A stretch of 64,000 nt of DNA from Sphingomonas sp. S-NIH.Pt15_0812. GTDB lineage: Bacteria > Pseudomonadota > Alphaproteobacteria > Sphingomonadales > Sphingomonadaceae. Within the stretch, counting starts at the first letter, position 1, and each line of letters starts with the position of its first letter. Positions 42,900-52,318 of this stretch are shown here, piece after piece. The stretch is taken from contig NZ_QLJH01000015.1 of NCBI RefSeq assembly GCF_003951315.1, positions 1 through 64,000 of the forward strand, given 5' to 3'. Both the position numbers and the translations under genes were made by a program. The notes beneath the pieces were generated by a model. That model saw only the letters and a program-made list of their open reading frames with translations. It was not told the origin of the DNA and did no database searches.

Positions 42900-45406
42900 G
42901 CCTCCACGCCCAGGACGATCCCCAGCTCCGCGCCGCGCAGGAGGAGCGTCTGCGCGAGGTATGGAAGCCGCCATCGGGCTGGTTCTTCCGCTGGACCGAC
43001 GTCAACAACAACCGCATCGGGGTGTGGTACACGCTGACCGCGTTCGGCTTCATGCTGTTCGCGGGCGTGCTGGCGCTAATCATGCGCACGCAGCTCGCGG
43101 TGCCGAACAACGACCTGGTGTCGGCGAACACGTTCAACCAGCTGTTCACGCTGCACGGCTCGATGATGATGTTCCTGTTCGCCGTGCCGATGTTCGAGGC
43201 GGTGTCGATCATCCTGCTGCCCCAGCTGCTCGGCGCACGCGACCTGCCCTTCCCGCGCCTGTCGGCCTTCGGCTATTGGAGCTTCCTGATCGGCGGGGTC
43301 TTCGTCTCGGGATCGATCTTCTTCAATGCCGCGCCGGACGGCGGCTGGTTCATGTATCCGCCGCTGACGACCCGCACCGACCTGTCGGGGCTGGGCGCGG
43401 ACATCTGGATGCTCGGCCTCTCCTTCATCGAGGTATCCTCGGTGGCCGCCGCCGTCGAACTGATCGTCGGCGTGCTGAAATGCCGGCCGCCGGGAATGCG
43501 GCTCAACCTGATGCCGCTTTATGCCTGGTACATCCTGGTCGTGGCGGTGATGATCCTGTTCGCCTTCCCGCCGCTGATCGCCGGCGACCTGCTGTTCGAG
43601 ATGGAGCGACTGCTCGAATGGCCCTTCTTCGACGCGGCGCGCGGCGGCGATCCGCTCCTGTGGCAGCACCTGTTCTGGATCTTCGGCCATCCGGAGGTCT
43701 ATATCGTCTTCCTGCCGTCGATCGCGCTGTTCGCGATGCTGATCCCGACCTTCGCGCAGCGGCACCTGCTCGGCTATCCCTGGATCGTACTGGCGGCGGT
43801 CGGCACCGCCTTCCTGTCGTTCGGCCTGTGGGTCCACCACATGTTCGCGACCGGCCTGCCCAAGATCAGCCTCGCCTTCTTCTCCGCCGCGTCCGAGGCC
43901 GTCGCCATCCCGACCGGTGTGCAGATCTTCGCCTTCATCGCCACGCTATGGGCAGGCAAGGTTAAATGGTCGACGCCCCTGCTCTACGCGTCAGGAAGCC
44001 TCGCCATCTTCGTGATCGGTGGCCTGACCGGGGTGATGGTCGCGATCGCGCCGTTCGACTGGCAGGCGCACGACACCTATTTCATCGTCGCGCACCTCCA
44101 TTATGTGCTGATCGGCGGCACGCTCCTGCCGCTGTTCGGCGGGCTCTATTATTACTGGCCGCTGATCACCGGCAAGAAGCTGTCCGACCGGATGGGGCGC
44201 ATCGCCTTCTGGATCATGTTCGTCGGCGTCAACCTGACCTTCTTCCCGATGCACCTGTCGGGGCTGGAGGGGATGCCGCGCCGGGTCTTCACCTATCCAG
44301 CGGAGCTGGGCATCGGATGGCTCAACCTCGCCTCGACCGCCGGCTCCTATCTTTTTGCGGCGGGCGTATTGGTGCTGGTCGTCGACCTCGCGCTGTCGCC
44401 CACACGGCCCAAGGCGGTGCGCAATCCCTGGAACGCCGGCACGCTCGAATGGCTGGCGCATCCGGACGACGAGGATTGGGGCATCCGCTCGGTCCCGCTG
44501 ATCGAGAGCCGCTATCCGATCTGGGACCAGGAGGATTTCGTCGCCAAGGTCGATGAGGGCCGCTTCTTCCTGCCCGACGCCGAAGAAGGTCGGCGCGAGA
44601 CGATCATCACCTCGGTGCTCGATGCCCGACCGATATCGGTGATCCGGCTGGGTACGCCGAGCGTCAAGCCGATGATCACCGCCGTGGCGCTGGGTGCGGT
44701 GTTCATCCTGACCACCTACCACCTCTATCTGCTTGCCGCCGTCAGTGGCGTGGTAACGCTCGCCTGCGTGCTGTGGTGGCTGTGGGATACGGCGGAAATC
44801 CCGGAGAAGCCGGAAAAGCCGATCGGCCATGGGATGCACATGCCGCTCTACCTATCCGGACCGGCGGCCCCCGGCTGGTGGGCGATGTTCATCACGATGA
44901 TGGCGGACGCGACCGCCTTTTCGGGGCTGGTGTTCGGCTATTATTTCTACTGGACGATCCATCCCGATTTCGGCGCGGGCTTCGACGGACCCGGGGTCGC
45001 CGCCCCGCTGGTGGCCCTCGCCCTGTCGCTTGGCGGATGGGCGGCGACGCTCGTCGCGCGCGAGGTCCATGCGCGCGGGCGGGTGACGATCGCGCGGGGA
45101 CTGCTGGTCACCGGTGCCGGCCTGGCGATCGCCAGCCTGTTCGCCGGGCTCCGCTGCCTGGACGGGCTCGATCCCGAGGCCAATGTCTATCCGGCGATCG
45201 TCTGGGTGCTGACGATCTGGACGGTCGTCCATGCCGCGATCGGCGCGATCATGCAGCTCTATACGTTGGCGCGCAGCCTGGCCGGACGGATGACGCCCAC
45301 CCATGATGCCGATCTGCGCAACATCACCGTCTATCATCATTTCCTCGCGCTCACCGCCCTGGTCACCTATCTGACGATCGGCCTCTTTCCGGAGGCGGGG
45401 CTGTGA
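42896..45406 (+). CDS. ctaD: cytochrome c oxidase subunit I-III fusion
   Basis: The 836-aa protein is the catalytic core of the oxidase fused to a subunit III-like domain. Subunit I (residues about 1-560) has the heme ligand LHGSMMMF, the copper/tyrosine segment HPEVYIVFLPS, the HHMF pair and the distal ligands HLHYVL. Twelve membrane helices are expected. Subunit III-like helices (WWAMFITMMADATAFSGLVFGYYFYWTIHPDF and five more) follow from about residue 660. A shorter subunit III domain without the first helices is common in caa3 oxidases. It pumps protons across the inner membrane during oxygen reduction. The gene overlaps both neighbours (ATGA and GTGA). Confidence 0.92.
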   Translation: MSLHAQDDPQLRAAQEERLREVWKPPSGWFFRWTDVNNNRIGVWYTLTAFGFMLFAGVLALIMRTQLAVPNNDLVSANTFNQLFTLHGSMMMFLFAVPMFEAVSIILLPQLLGARDLPFPRLSAFGYWSFLIGGVFVSGSIFFNAAPDGGWFMYPPLTTRTDLSGLGADIWMLGLSFIEVSSVAAAVELIVGVLKCRPPGMRLNLMPLYAWYILVVAVMILFAFPPLIAGDLLFEMERLLEWPFFDAARGGDPLLWQHLFWIFGHPEVYIVFLPSIALFAMLIPTFAQRHLLGYPWIVLAAVGTAFLSFGLWVHHMFATGLPKISLAFFSAASEAVAIPTGVQIFAFIATLWAGKVKWSTPLLYASGSLAIFVIGGLTGVMVAIAPFDWQAHDTYFIVAHLHYVLIGGTLLPLFGGLYYYWPLITGKKLSDRMGRIAFWIMFVGVNLTFFPMHLSGLEGMPRRVFTYPAELGIGWLNLASTAGSYLFAAGVLVLVVDLALSPTRPKAVRNPWNAGTLEWLAHPDDEDWGIRSVPLIESRYPIWDQEDFVAKVDEGRFFLPDAEEGRRETIITSVLDARPISVIRLGTPSVKPMITAVALGAVFILTTYHLYLLAAVSGVVTLACVLWWLWDTAEIPEKPEKPIGHGMHMPLYLSGPAAPGWWAMFITMMADATAFSGLVFGYYFYWTIHPDFGAGFDGPGVAAPLVALALSLGGWAATLVAREVHARGRVTIARGLLVTGAGLAIASLFAGLRCLDGLDPEANVYPAIVWVLTIWTVVHAAIGAIMQLYTLARSLAGRMTPTHDADLRNITVYHHFLALTALVTYLTIGLFPEAGL

Positions 45407-45780
45407 GGCGCTGGCTGAAGCGGGTGCATAGTCTGCGCGTCACGCTGTGGACGCTGATCGTGCCGCCATCGGTCTGGGCGGTGCATTTCCTGTTCTCCTA
45501 TCTCTGGGCGGCGGTGTCCTGCGCGAAAATCGGCCACTGGGCGCGCTTCCCGACGGTCTTCGCGATCGGGACGGTCGTGGCGCTGGTGGTGATCCTCGTT
45601 GCCGGACTGATCGCCTGGCAACAGTCGCGCACGCCGGGCGATCCGCCGCCGCACAGCGAGGGCACGGATATCGACCGGCTGCGCTTCCTCGCCTTCTCGA
45701 CCCTGCTGCTCTCGGCACTGAGCTTCGTCGCGGTGTTGTTCACGTCGCTGCCCGTCCTGATGCTGGGGGATTGTCGATGA
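45403..45780 (+). CDS. small membrane protein of the oxidase operon
   Basis: The 125-aa protein starts at a GTG in a GTGA overlap with the subunit I-III fusion and ends in an ATGA overlap with ctaG. Three hydrophobic helices are visible: LRVTLWTLIVPPSVWAVHFLFSYLWA, VFAIGTVVALVVILVAGLIAW and FLAFSTLLLSALSFVAVLFTSLPVLML. No cofactor-binding motif is seen. Its position between the catalytic subunits and the copper-insertion factor suggests an oxidase subunit or assembly partner (a subunit IV-like role is conceivable). No family name is recognised. Confidence 0.75.
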   Translation: MRRWLKRVHSLRVTLWTLIVPPSVWAVHFLFSYLWAAVSCAKIGHWARFPTVFAIGTVVALVVILVAGLIAWQQSRTPGDPPPHSEGTDIDRLRFLAFSTLLLSALSFVAVLFTSLPVLMLGDCR

Positions 45781-46355
45781 CGCAGCCGGCGCTTCTCGCC
45801 GGGCTCGCCCTGCTACCCCTGGGCTGGGCGGTCAGCGGCTCGGGCATGACCGGCCATATGGCCGCCCATATGATCGCCGTCGCCGTCGCCGCGCCGCTGC
45901 TGGCGATCGGCGTCCGGGACAGTCGCTTCGATCCGGCAACGCGCTGGCCTCGGCTAGCATCGCCCCTGCCCGCCGCATTGGCGGAGGCGGTCATCGTCTG
46001 GGGCTGGCATGTTCCCGCCCTTCGCCGGCTGGCCGATCATCACCCGCTCTGGCTGGTGGTCGAGCAGGCGAGTTTCCTGGCCGCGGGCCTGCTGCTCTGG
46101 TCCGCCGTCCTCGCCCCCCGCCACCGTGCGGCCGGGGTGGCGGCGCTGCTGGTCACCTCCATGCACATGACCCTGCTCGGGGCATTGATCGGCTTGGCCC
46201 CCCGCCCGCTCTACAGCCATCACGGGGTGGACGCCCTCACCGACCAGCAGGTTTCCGGCGTGGTCATGCTGCTGGTCGGCGGTGTCGCCTATCTACTCGG
46301 CGGACTGGCGATGCTCGGCCGACTGCTCCAGACGCGAAGCGAGGTGCCCGCATGA
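45777..46355 (+). CDS. ctaG: cytochrome c oxidase assembly protein, caa3-type CtaG
   Basis: The 192-aa integral membrane protein has about five hydrophobic helices and matches the caa3-type CtaG family, needed for assembly of the caa3 oxidase, probably through copper delivery. Conserved histidines are in MAAHMIAV, WGWHVPALRRLADHH, SMHMTLLG and LYSHHGVDALTDQQVSGVVML. The family's C-terminal H-H-GVxALxDQQ block is clear. It is shorter than some relatives, mainly at the N-terminus. The gene overlaps the small membrane protein (ATGA) and the triheme cytochrome gene (4 bp). Confidence 0.88.
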   Translation: MTQPALLAGLALLPLGWAVSGSGMTGHMAAHMIAVAVAAPLLAIGVRDSRFDPATRWPRLASPLPAALAEAVIVWGWHVPALRRLADHHPLWLVVEQASFLAAGLLLWSAVLAPRHRAAGVAALLVTSMHMTLLGALIGLAPRPLYSHHGVDALTDQQVSGVVMLLVGGVAYLLGGLAMLGRLLQTRSEVPA

Positions 46356-47383
46356 CGATCCGCATCACCTGGGCGCGCGCGATCGCCGCCCTGCTGGGCG
46401 TGGTGGTCGCCGGCCTGCTCTTCGCCTGGTCCGGGGTGATGAACATCGCGGCGTCCAGCGGGCATTGGCCGATCACCGACTGGTTCCTGCACTGGACGAT
46501 GCGCAATTCCGTGCGCACGCATGCTGCCTTCTCCTCGCCGAGCGATCCGGCGGACGCCACTGGGCTGGTCAGCGCCGCCGGTCACTTCGCCAATGCCTGC
46601 GCCGTCTGCCACGGCGCGCCCGGGGTGAAGCCCGCGTCCGTCATGCAGGCCGCAACCCCGCCTGCCCCTGATCTGGCGGTCAATGCCCGGGAGTGGACCG
46701 ACAAGCAGCTGTTCTGGATCCTCCAGCACGGCGTCAAATATACCGGCATGCCCGCCTGGGCGGTGCGGGACCGGCAGGACGAGGTGCGGCGCATGGTCGC
46801 CTTCGTCCGTCGCCTGCCCGGCATGACGCCCGCGCAATATCGCGCGCTGGTCAATGAGGCGGAGCCAGCGACCGATCTGGGCACCTGCACCGGCTGTCAC
46901 GGCGCGGATGGACGCGGACGCGGCGCGCCGGACGTCCCGGTGCTGGGCGGCCAGGACCCCGCCTATCTGCTCGCCGCGCTGCAAGGCTATGCCAGCGGCC
47001 GGCGCTCCAGCGCGGTGATGCAGCAGGTCGCGATGCGGATGGAGCCGGCGGAGATGGTCGCCGCCGCCCGCCGCTTCGCCGCGATGCCCGGCCTGGACAC
47101 CCCACCCGCCGGCGGCGATGCCGCCGCGGCACGGATCGTGGCGCGAGGAATGCCCGAGCGCCAGCTGCCGGCCTGCGCCAGCTGCCATGCGCCGGGCAAG
47201 CCCTATCCGGTCATCGCCGGCCAGCGTGCCGCCTATATCGCCCAACGCCTGCGCCATTGGCACGGCGACGAGACGGTGGTGGATGCACGCAAGAGCCAGG
47301 CGACCATGCCGGTCATTGCCCGCCGCATCCCGGAGGAGATGATCGATCCCCTGGCCCGCTATCTCGCCGGTTCGACGCGCTGA
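46352..47383 (+). CDS. membrane-anchored triheme cytochrome c
   Basis: The 343-aa protein has an N-terminal membrane anchor (AIAALLGVVVAGLLFAWSG) and three CxxCH heme-binding motifs: CAVCH near residue 88, CTGCH near 179 and CASCH near 276. The modules resemble a cytochrome c4 plus one extra class I cytochrome, with methionine ligands in KYTGMPAWA and at later positions. It should deliver electrons in the periplasm to the caa3 oxidase, or link it to a quinol or alcohol dehydrogenase. It is the last gene of the oxidase operon, and its end overlaps the convergent efflux gene by 25 bp. Confidence 0.88.
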   Translation: MTIRITWARAIAALLGVVVAGLLFAWSGVMNIAASSGHWPITDWFLHWTMRNSVRTHAAFSSPSDPADATGLVSAAGHFANACAVCHGAPGVKPASVMQAATPPAPDLAVNAREWTDKQLFWILQHGVKYTGMPAWAVRDRQDEVRRMVAFVRRLPGMTPAQYRALVNEAEPATDLGTCTGCHGADGRGRGAPDVPVLGGQDPAYLLAALQGYASGRRSSAVMQQVAMRMEPAEMVAAARRFAAMPGLDTPPAGGDAAAARIVARGMPERQLPACASCHAPGKPYPVIAGQRAAYIAQRLRHWHGDETVVDARKSQATMPVIARRIPEEMIDPLARYLAGSTR

Positions 47384-48597
47384 TGCCGCGCCTGGAAGAG
47401 CCGGCCGCCTTCGGTCCATAGCACCACGCCCAGCACCGCGACGCCGATCGCCAGATAGCCGAGCGCCAGCGGCGTGGTGGTGCCGTTATAGGATTGGCCG
47501 ATCAGCGAGCCGACGATCACCGCGCCGACGCTGCCGATGAACCCCTGGATCGAGGAGGCGGTGCCGGCGATATGGCCGACCGGCTCCATCGCCATCGCGC
47601 CGAAATTGGAGCCGCACAGGCCGATGCAGGTCATGCTGAGCGCCTGGAAGACCATATAGGTCCAGAGAGTCTCCTGGCCCACGCCGATCACCATCAAGTG
47701 CAGCACCGACAAGGTGATCAGCGCCAGCACCGCCGACTGCGAGATCAGCCGCGTCCCCAGTCGCTCGACCAGCCGGCTGTTGGCGAAGGACGCGCATCCC
47801 ATCGAGAAGGCGCAGGCCGCGAACAGGAGGGTGAACCGCTCGCCCGCGCCGAACTCGTCGACGAAGATCTGCTGCGCCGAAGAGACGAAGGCGATGATGC
47901 CGCCAAAGGTGATCGCCGCCGCCACCGCATAGCCGAGCGAGAAGCGGTTGGTCAGGGTCAGGCGATAGGCCGCGCCGATATTGGCGAACGACAGCGCCGA
48001 GCGACGCTCGACCGGCAACGACTCCGGCAGGCGCGCAGCCGACCAGGCGAGGACGAAGGCCGCAAATCCAGCCAACGCATAGAAGATGAAGCGCCAGGGG
48101 CCGAACGCCAGCAAGCCCTGTCCCAGCGTCGGTGCCAGGATCGGCACCAGGAAGAAGATCATCTGCGCGACCGACAGGGTCCGCGCCATCTGGCGTCCGG
48201 TGAACTGATCGCGCACGATCGCGACCGCCAGCACACGGGTCGACGCGGACATCAGGCCCTGCAGCATCCGCGCGCCGAGCAGCGCCGCGAAGGTCTGCGA
48301 ACTCGCCGCGAAGATGCTGGCGCAGACGAAGCCGGCGAGCGTGACCAGCAGGATCGGTCGTCGTCCGTAGCGATCCGCCAACGGGCCATAGACGAGCTGG
48401 CCCGTGCCGAACCCGAGCATATAGACGGTGATGATCCATTGCCGGTGATTGGCCGTGGCGACGCCGAGCTGGCGACCGATATCGGCGAGCGCGGGCAGCA
48501 TCAGGTCGACGCCCAGCGCATTCACCGCCATCAGCGCCGCGACGAAGGCGACGAATTCATGGCGGTGCATCGGGGACTTGATTGCGGAAGACGGCAT
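47359..48597 (-). CDS. Bcr/CflA-type multidrug efflux MFS transporter
   Basis: The 412-aa protein (ATG at 48597; a GTG at 48606 is also possible) has 12 predicted membrane helices of the major facilitator superfamily. The Bcr/CflA signature is in the first helix pair: NALGVDLMLPALADIGRQLG, then LGFGTGQLVYGPLADRYGRRPILL, with the motif A G-x-L-a-D-r-x-G-R-R. Members export drugs such as bicyclomycin, chloramphenicol or sulfonamides. The substrate here is unknown. The gene converges on the triheme cytochrome and overlaps it by 25 bp at the 3' ends. Confidence 0.88.
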   Translation of the reverse strand: MPSSAIKSPMHRHEFVAFVAALMAVNALGVDLMLPALADIGRQLGVATANHRQWIITVYMLGFGTGQLVYGPLADRYGRRPILLVTLAGFVCASIFAASSQTFAALLGARMLQGLMSASTRVLAVAIVRDQFTGRQMARTLSVAQMIFFLVPILAPTLGQGLLAFGPWRFIFYALAGFAAFVLAWSAARLPESLPVERRSALSFANIGAAYRLTLTNRFSLGYAVAAAITFGGIIAFVSSAQQIFVDEFGAGERFTLLFAACAFSMGCASFANSRLVERLGTRLISQSAVLALITLSVLHLMVIGVGQETLWTYMVFQALSMTCIGLCGSNFGAMAMEPVGHIAGTASSIQGFIGSVGAVIVGSLIGQSYNGTTTPLALGYLAIGVAVLGVVLWTEGGRLFQARHQRVEPAR

Positions 48598-48697
48598 GGC
48601 CGCCACTTAGGGCCATGACGCTGACGTTTCCACCTCTCCCGTCATATGCGGCGAAAGCGGGGTTCCGCCTGTACGGTCGCGTCTCCGATCGCCGGTC

Positions 48698-50470
48698 CTA
48701 TTTCTCCAGGCCGTAGCGCACCGCCCGCTTGCCGATGTGCGGGTCGATGGCCAGCGCCGCCGTGCGGTCGGCAGCGGCCTGTTCGGTCCGCCCGGCCCGC
48801 TCCGCGGCGATGGACCGGGAATAGAGCATCCAGGCGTTATGCGGGCTGGCCTTCACCGCCGCGTCGTAATCCGTCAGCGCCGTGTCCAGCCGATTGAGCT
48901 TCAGGTTCACCAATCCCCGGCTGTCGAGATAGTTGGCCATGGCCGGCCGCAGCCTTATCGCGGTGTTGCAGTCGGACAGCGCCTTTTCCAGATCGCGGCC
49001 GAGGATCGCCCGCGCCCAGCATCGCCCGTTATAGGCGACCGCGCGATCGGCATCCTCGCCATGCAGCTTGAGCCATGCGTCGTAATTCACGATCGCGGCT
49101 TCGGGCTTGTCGAGGCTGTTGTAGAATCCCGCCAGGCGAAGCCGCCGGTCCGATCCCGGCGCCAGCAGCTTGTCCGCCGCCGCCACGTCCTCCGCCGCCC
49201 CTTGCGGATCGCGATTGGCGAGGCGGAGCGACGCACGGCTCAAGCGGATGTCCGGGTCGTTCGGCATCAGCGTCGCCGCCTTGTCGAGGTCAGCCGCCGC
49301 CAGCAGCAATTGCCGGTTCGCCAGCCGCGCCTGTGCGCGCAGCACCAGGAAGCGGCCCTCGCTCGGCGCCATCGCCACCGCCTTGTCGAAATCGGCCAGC
49401 CCCTCCTGCATCCGGTGCGCGGACATATGGACCGCGCCCCGCCGGGCGAAACCCTCGGCATCGGTCGGTTCGGCTGCCTTATCGGTCAGGTCCAGCGCCT
49501 CGCCCGTGGTGGTTCGCGCGCCGGACGGACGGAGGCCGAACACGGCCCCGCCCTCATAGGTCATGTAGAGCCTGTGCTGCACGTTCGAGACGAACACCCG
49601 GTGCGTCAGGAAGAAGTCGAAGCCGATCAGCATGTCGACATCCATGTGGATGTCGGAAATGCGCAACTTGGGCCGCGGCACGATCTCGCCGCCCAGATCG
49701 ATCCGGTCGAAGGGCGCGAGCCAGGTCGAAACCTCCTTCGACCCCAGGCCGCTGCTCCGCCCGACCGCCACGACGCCGGGACTCTGCGGCGTGATGCCGG
49801 CGCGCTTGGCGGCCGACAGCGTCATGACGCTCGTCTGCGCACCGGTGTCGAACGCGGCGCGCAGCTTCACCCCATTGACCAGCACGGTCGCGATCGTGTG
49901 CGGCTTCCAGGGGCCGGTATCGCCGGTTTCCAGCTTCAGCGTCGAGAAGGGCTTCCCATTGGCCCAATAGGCCAGCGCCATGTCGTTGCAGCCCTGGACC
50001 TTCATCAGTCGGACCATGCCGTGCGGCAGGTCATATTCCACGTCCGCCAGGCCGAGGATGTTCTGACCGATCAATCCGGCGCTGCCGGTGTCGGTCCCGG
50101 CGACGATGAAGTCGACCTTGGGCAAGGCGATGCCCGCCAGCGAGAAGTTGCGCGCCACCGCCGCGCTGGCGGTCGCGTCCCCATTCACCCCCTTGACGCG
50201 GAACCAGGGCGGCAGGGCCTCATCCTCCAGCTTGAACTCGGCCGCCGTCGCGCGGGAAATCGTGCTGTAGAAAGCGCCGCTGTCGAGGATGAACTGCGTC
50301 GGCCGGTCGCCGAATTTGGCCTGCACCATCGCGCGCTGCCCGATCAGCGTCACTGGAATTTCCGCGATCTTGCCGACCTTGCACGCCGCCAGCGCCGGAC
50401 TGGCGAGGGTCAAGGCCAGCGCCGCGCTTCCCGTTCCGATCGTCCACCGTCGCCGACCACGCATCGCCAT
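48698..50470 (-). CDS. secreted protein with two retropepsin-like domains and TPR repeats
   Basis: With the ATG at 50470 (preceded by GGGGTGGGGG) the protein has 590 residues and a signal peptide (LALTLASPALAACK). Two retropepsin-like domains follow: the first has FILDSGAFYSTIS near residue 60 and the second AFDTGAQTSVMTLS near 206. Two aspartate motifs in one chain could form a complete protease active site. From about residue 330 to the end the chain is made of TPR-like helix pairs (GFARRGAVHMSAHRMQEGLADFDKAVAMAP, then AYNGRCWARAILGRDLEKALSDCNTAIRLRP). The combination protease plus TPR is periplasmic. Substrate and function are unknown. Confidence 0.8.
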   Translation of the reverse strand: MAMRGRRRWTIGTGSAALALTLASPALAACKVGKIAEIPVTLIGQRAMVQAKFGDRPTQFILDSGAFYSTISRATAAEFKLEDEALPPWFRVKGVNGDATASAAVARNFSLAGIALPKVDFIVAGTDTGSAGLIGQNILGLADVEYDLPHGMVRLMKVQGCNDMALAYWANGKPFSTLKLETGDTGPWKPHTIATVLVNGVKLRAAFDTGAQTSVMTLSAAKRAGITPQSPGVVAVGRSSGLGSKEVSTWLAPFDRIDLGGEIVPRPKLRISDIHMDVDMLIGFDFFLTHRVFVSNVQHRLYMTYEGGAVFGLRPSGARTTTGEALDLTDKAAEPTDAEGFARRGAVHMSAHRMQEGLADFDKAVAMAPSEGRFLVLRAQARLANRQLLLAAADLDKAATLMPNDPDIRLSRASLRLANRDPQGAAEDVAAADKLLAPGSDRRLRLAGFYNSLDKPEAAIVNYDAWLKLHGEDADRAVAYNGRCWARAILGRDLEKALSDCNTAIRLRPAMANYLDSRGLVNLKLNRLDTALTDYDAAVKASPHNAWMLYSRSIAAERAGRTEQAAADRTAALAIDPHIGKRAVRYGLEK

Positions 50471-50712
50471 CCCCCACCCCGATACATGCCACCATAGCCC
50501 GCCTGGCGTGACGAAGGGGAGACGCCGATCCGACAATTTCGTCACCAAAACGGTCGTAACGGCCGACTGGATTGATGTTGAGCGGGGTTCATTGTCGCAT
50601 TGAGGATTATCGCGGGTTCTTTGGTCGCGCACGCGCGTTCAAGACGCTAACACCGATTTGCCGTTCCACCATCTCTACCGGGTCAGAGCCGGTCGCAAAG
50701 GAAGATCGATCC

Positions 50713-51366
50713 ATGTCCGACAGGTCTGATCCGGCCGTCTCGCGTCGCGGCGTGCTGACCGGTGGCGCGGCGACCGCCGTCGTCGTCGCCGCTCCGGTTG
50801 GCGCCGCGCCGCTCCCTCCCCGTCCCGTAAAGGCCAAACCGATGATGCCGGTCCGCTTCACGGTGAATGGCGAAAGCCAATCGCTGACCCTCGACCCCCG
50901 CACCACCCTGCTCGACGCATTGCGCGAGCATCTGCACCTGACCGGCACGAAGAAGGGCTGCGACCATGGCCAGTGCGGCGCCTGCACCGTGCTGGTCGAC
51001 GGCGTCCGCATCAATTCCTGCTTGTCGCTCGCGGTGATGCACGAAGGCGACGCCATCACCACGATCGAGGGGCTCGGCACGACCGAGGCGCTGCACCCGA
51101 TGCAGGCCGCCTTCATCAAGCATGATGGCTATCAGTGCGGCTATTGCACGCCGGGGCAGATCTGCTCGGCGGTGGCGGTGCTGGACGAGATCAAGCGCGG
51201 CGTGCCCAGCCACGTCCAGGCCGACGTCGCCGCCCGCCCGCAGGTCAGCAACATCGAGATGCGCGAGCGGATGAGCGGCAATATCTGTCGTTGCGGCGCC
51301 TATTCCAATATCGCCGAGGCCATGGCCGAGGTCGCGGGCGGTGCCGCCAAGGAGGATCGGGCATGA
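50713..51366 (+). CDS. paoA: periplasmic aldehyde oxidoreductase, [2Fe-2S] subunit (PaoA type)
   Basis: The 217-aa protein is the small iron-sulfur subunit of a molybdenum enzyme. It has a Tat signal ([22 protein letters not shown]), so the complex is exported folded. The ferredoxin-like cluster ligands are [21 protein letters not shown]. The second [2Fe-2S] cluster is bound by CGYCTPGQ and CRCGAYSNI. The gene overlaps the FAD subunit by ATGA. The 240-bp region upstream, shared with the protease gene that points the other way, probably contains the promoter. Confidence 0.9.
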   Translation: MSDRSDPAVSRRGVLTGGAATAVVVAAPVGAAPLPPRPVKAKPMMPVRFTVNGESQSLTLDPRTTLLDALREHLHLTGTKKGCDHGQCGACTVLVDGVRINSCLSLAVMHEGDAITTIEGLGTTEALHPMQAAFIKHDGYQCGYCTPGQICSAVAVLDEIKRGVPSHVQADVAARPQVSNIEMRERMSGNICRCGAYSNIAEAMAEVAGGAAKEDRA

Positions 51367-52313
51367 AGGCCTTCACCTATGAGCGCGCGACCGATGCGGT
51401 CGCCGCGGCCCGCGCGGTCGCCGGTCAGCCCGGGGCCAAGTTCATCGCCGGCGGCACCAACCTGCTCGACCTGATGAAGATCGAGGTGGAGACGCCCACC
51501 CATCTGGTCGATGTCCAGGATCTCGGCTTCGACAAGATCGAGAAGACGAAGGCAGGCGGCCTGCGCATCGGCGCGCTGGTCACCAATACCGATCTGGCCG
51601 CGGACGAGCGTGTGCGCCGCGACTATGCGGTCCTGACGCGTGCGATCGTCGCGGGCGCGAGCGGCCAGTTGCGCAACAAGGCCTCGACCGCCGGCAACCT
51701 GCTGCAACGGACCCGCTGCCCCTATTTCTACGACACCAACATGGCGTGCAACAAGCGCAAGCCGGGGTCGGGCTGCGCGGCGATCGGCGGCTATTCGCGC
51801 CAGCTGGGCGTGATCGGGGTCAGCAATGCCTGCATCGCGACCTTCCCCGGCGACATGGCGGTGGCGATGCGCGTGCTGGACGCGGTGATCGAGACGGTGG
51901 ACGGCAGCGGACAGCGCCGCTCCATTCCGATCGCTGATTTCCACCGGCTGTGGGGCGACCATCCCGAACAGGACACGGTGCTGAAGCCAGGCGAGCTGAT
52001 CACGGCCGTGACCCTGCCCAAGCCGATCGGCGGCAAGCATTTCTACGAGAAGGTGCGGGACCGTGCCTCCTATGCCTATGCGCTGGTGTCGGTCGCGGCG
52101 GTGATCCAGCCCGACGGCACGGGTCGCGTCGCCTTTGGCGGCGTCGCCCCCAGGCCATGGCGCGTGGAGGCGGCGGAAGCGCTGCTGCCGCAAGGCGCCG
52201 CCGCCGTTACCGGACGTGCCTTCCAGGGTGCGACACCGACCAAGGACAATGCGTTCAAGCTGCCGCTCGCTACCCGCGCGCTGGCCGCCGTGATCGCCGA
52301 GAGCAAGGGCTGA
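51363..52313 (+). CDS. paoB: periplasmic aldehyde oxidoreductase, FAD-binding subunit (PaoB type)
   Basis: The 316-aa protein transfers electrons from the iron-sulfur clusters to FAD. The FAD-binding loop is [14 protein letters not shown] near residue 30. An extra cysteine cluster, [22 protein letters not shown] near residue 118, matches the [4Fe-4S] site of E. coli PaoB and is absent from ordinary xanthine dehydrogenase FAD subunits, so the PaoB name is well supported. The C-terminal CO-dehydrogenase flavoprotein domain follows ([12 protein letters not shown]). It has no own signal and should be exported with PaoA by the Tat system. Confidence 0.9.
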   Translation: MKAFTYERATDAVAAARAVAGQPGAKFIAGGTNLLDLMKIEVETPTHLVDVQDLGFDKIEKTKAGGLRIGALVTNTDLAADERVRRDYAVLTRAIVAGASGQLRNKASTAGNLLQRTRCPYFYDTNMACNKRKPGSGCAAIGGYSRQLGVIGVSNACIATFPGDMAVAMRVLDAVIETVDGSGQRRSIPIADFHRLWGDHPEQDTVLKPGELITAVTLPKPIGGKHFYEKVRDRASYAYALVSVAAVIQPDGTGRVAFGGVAPRPWRVEAAEALLPQGAAAVTGRAFQGATPTKDNAFKLPLATRALAAVIAESKG

Positions 52314-52318
52314 CCGCC

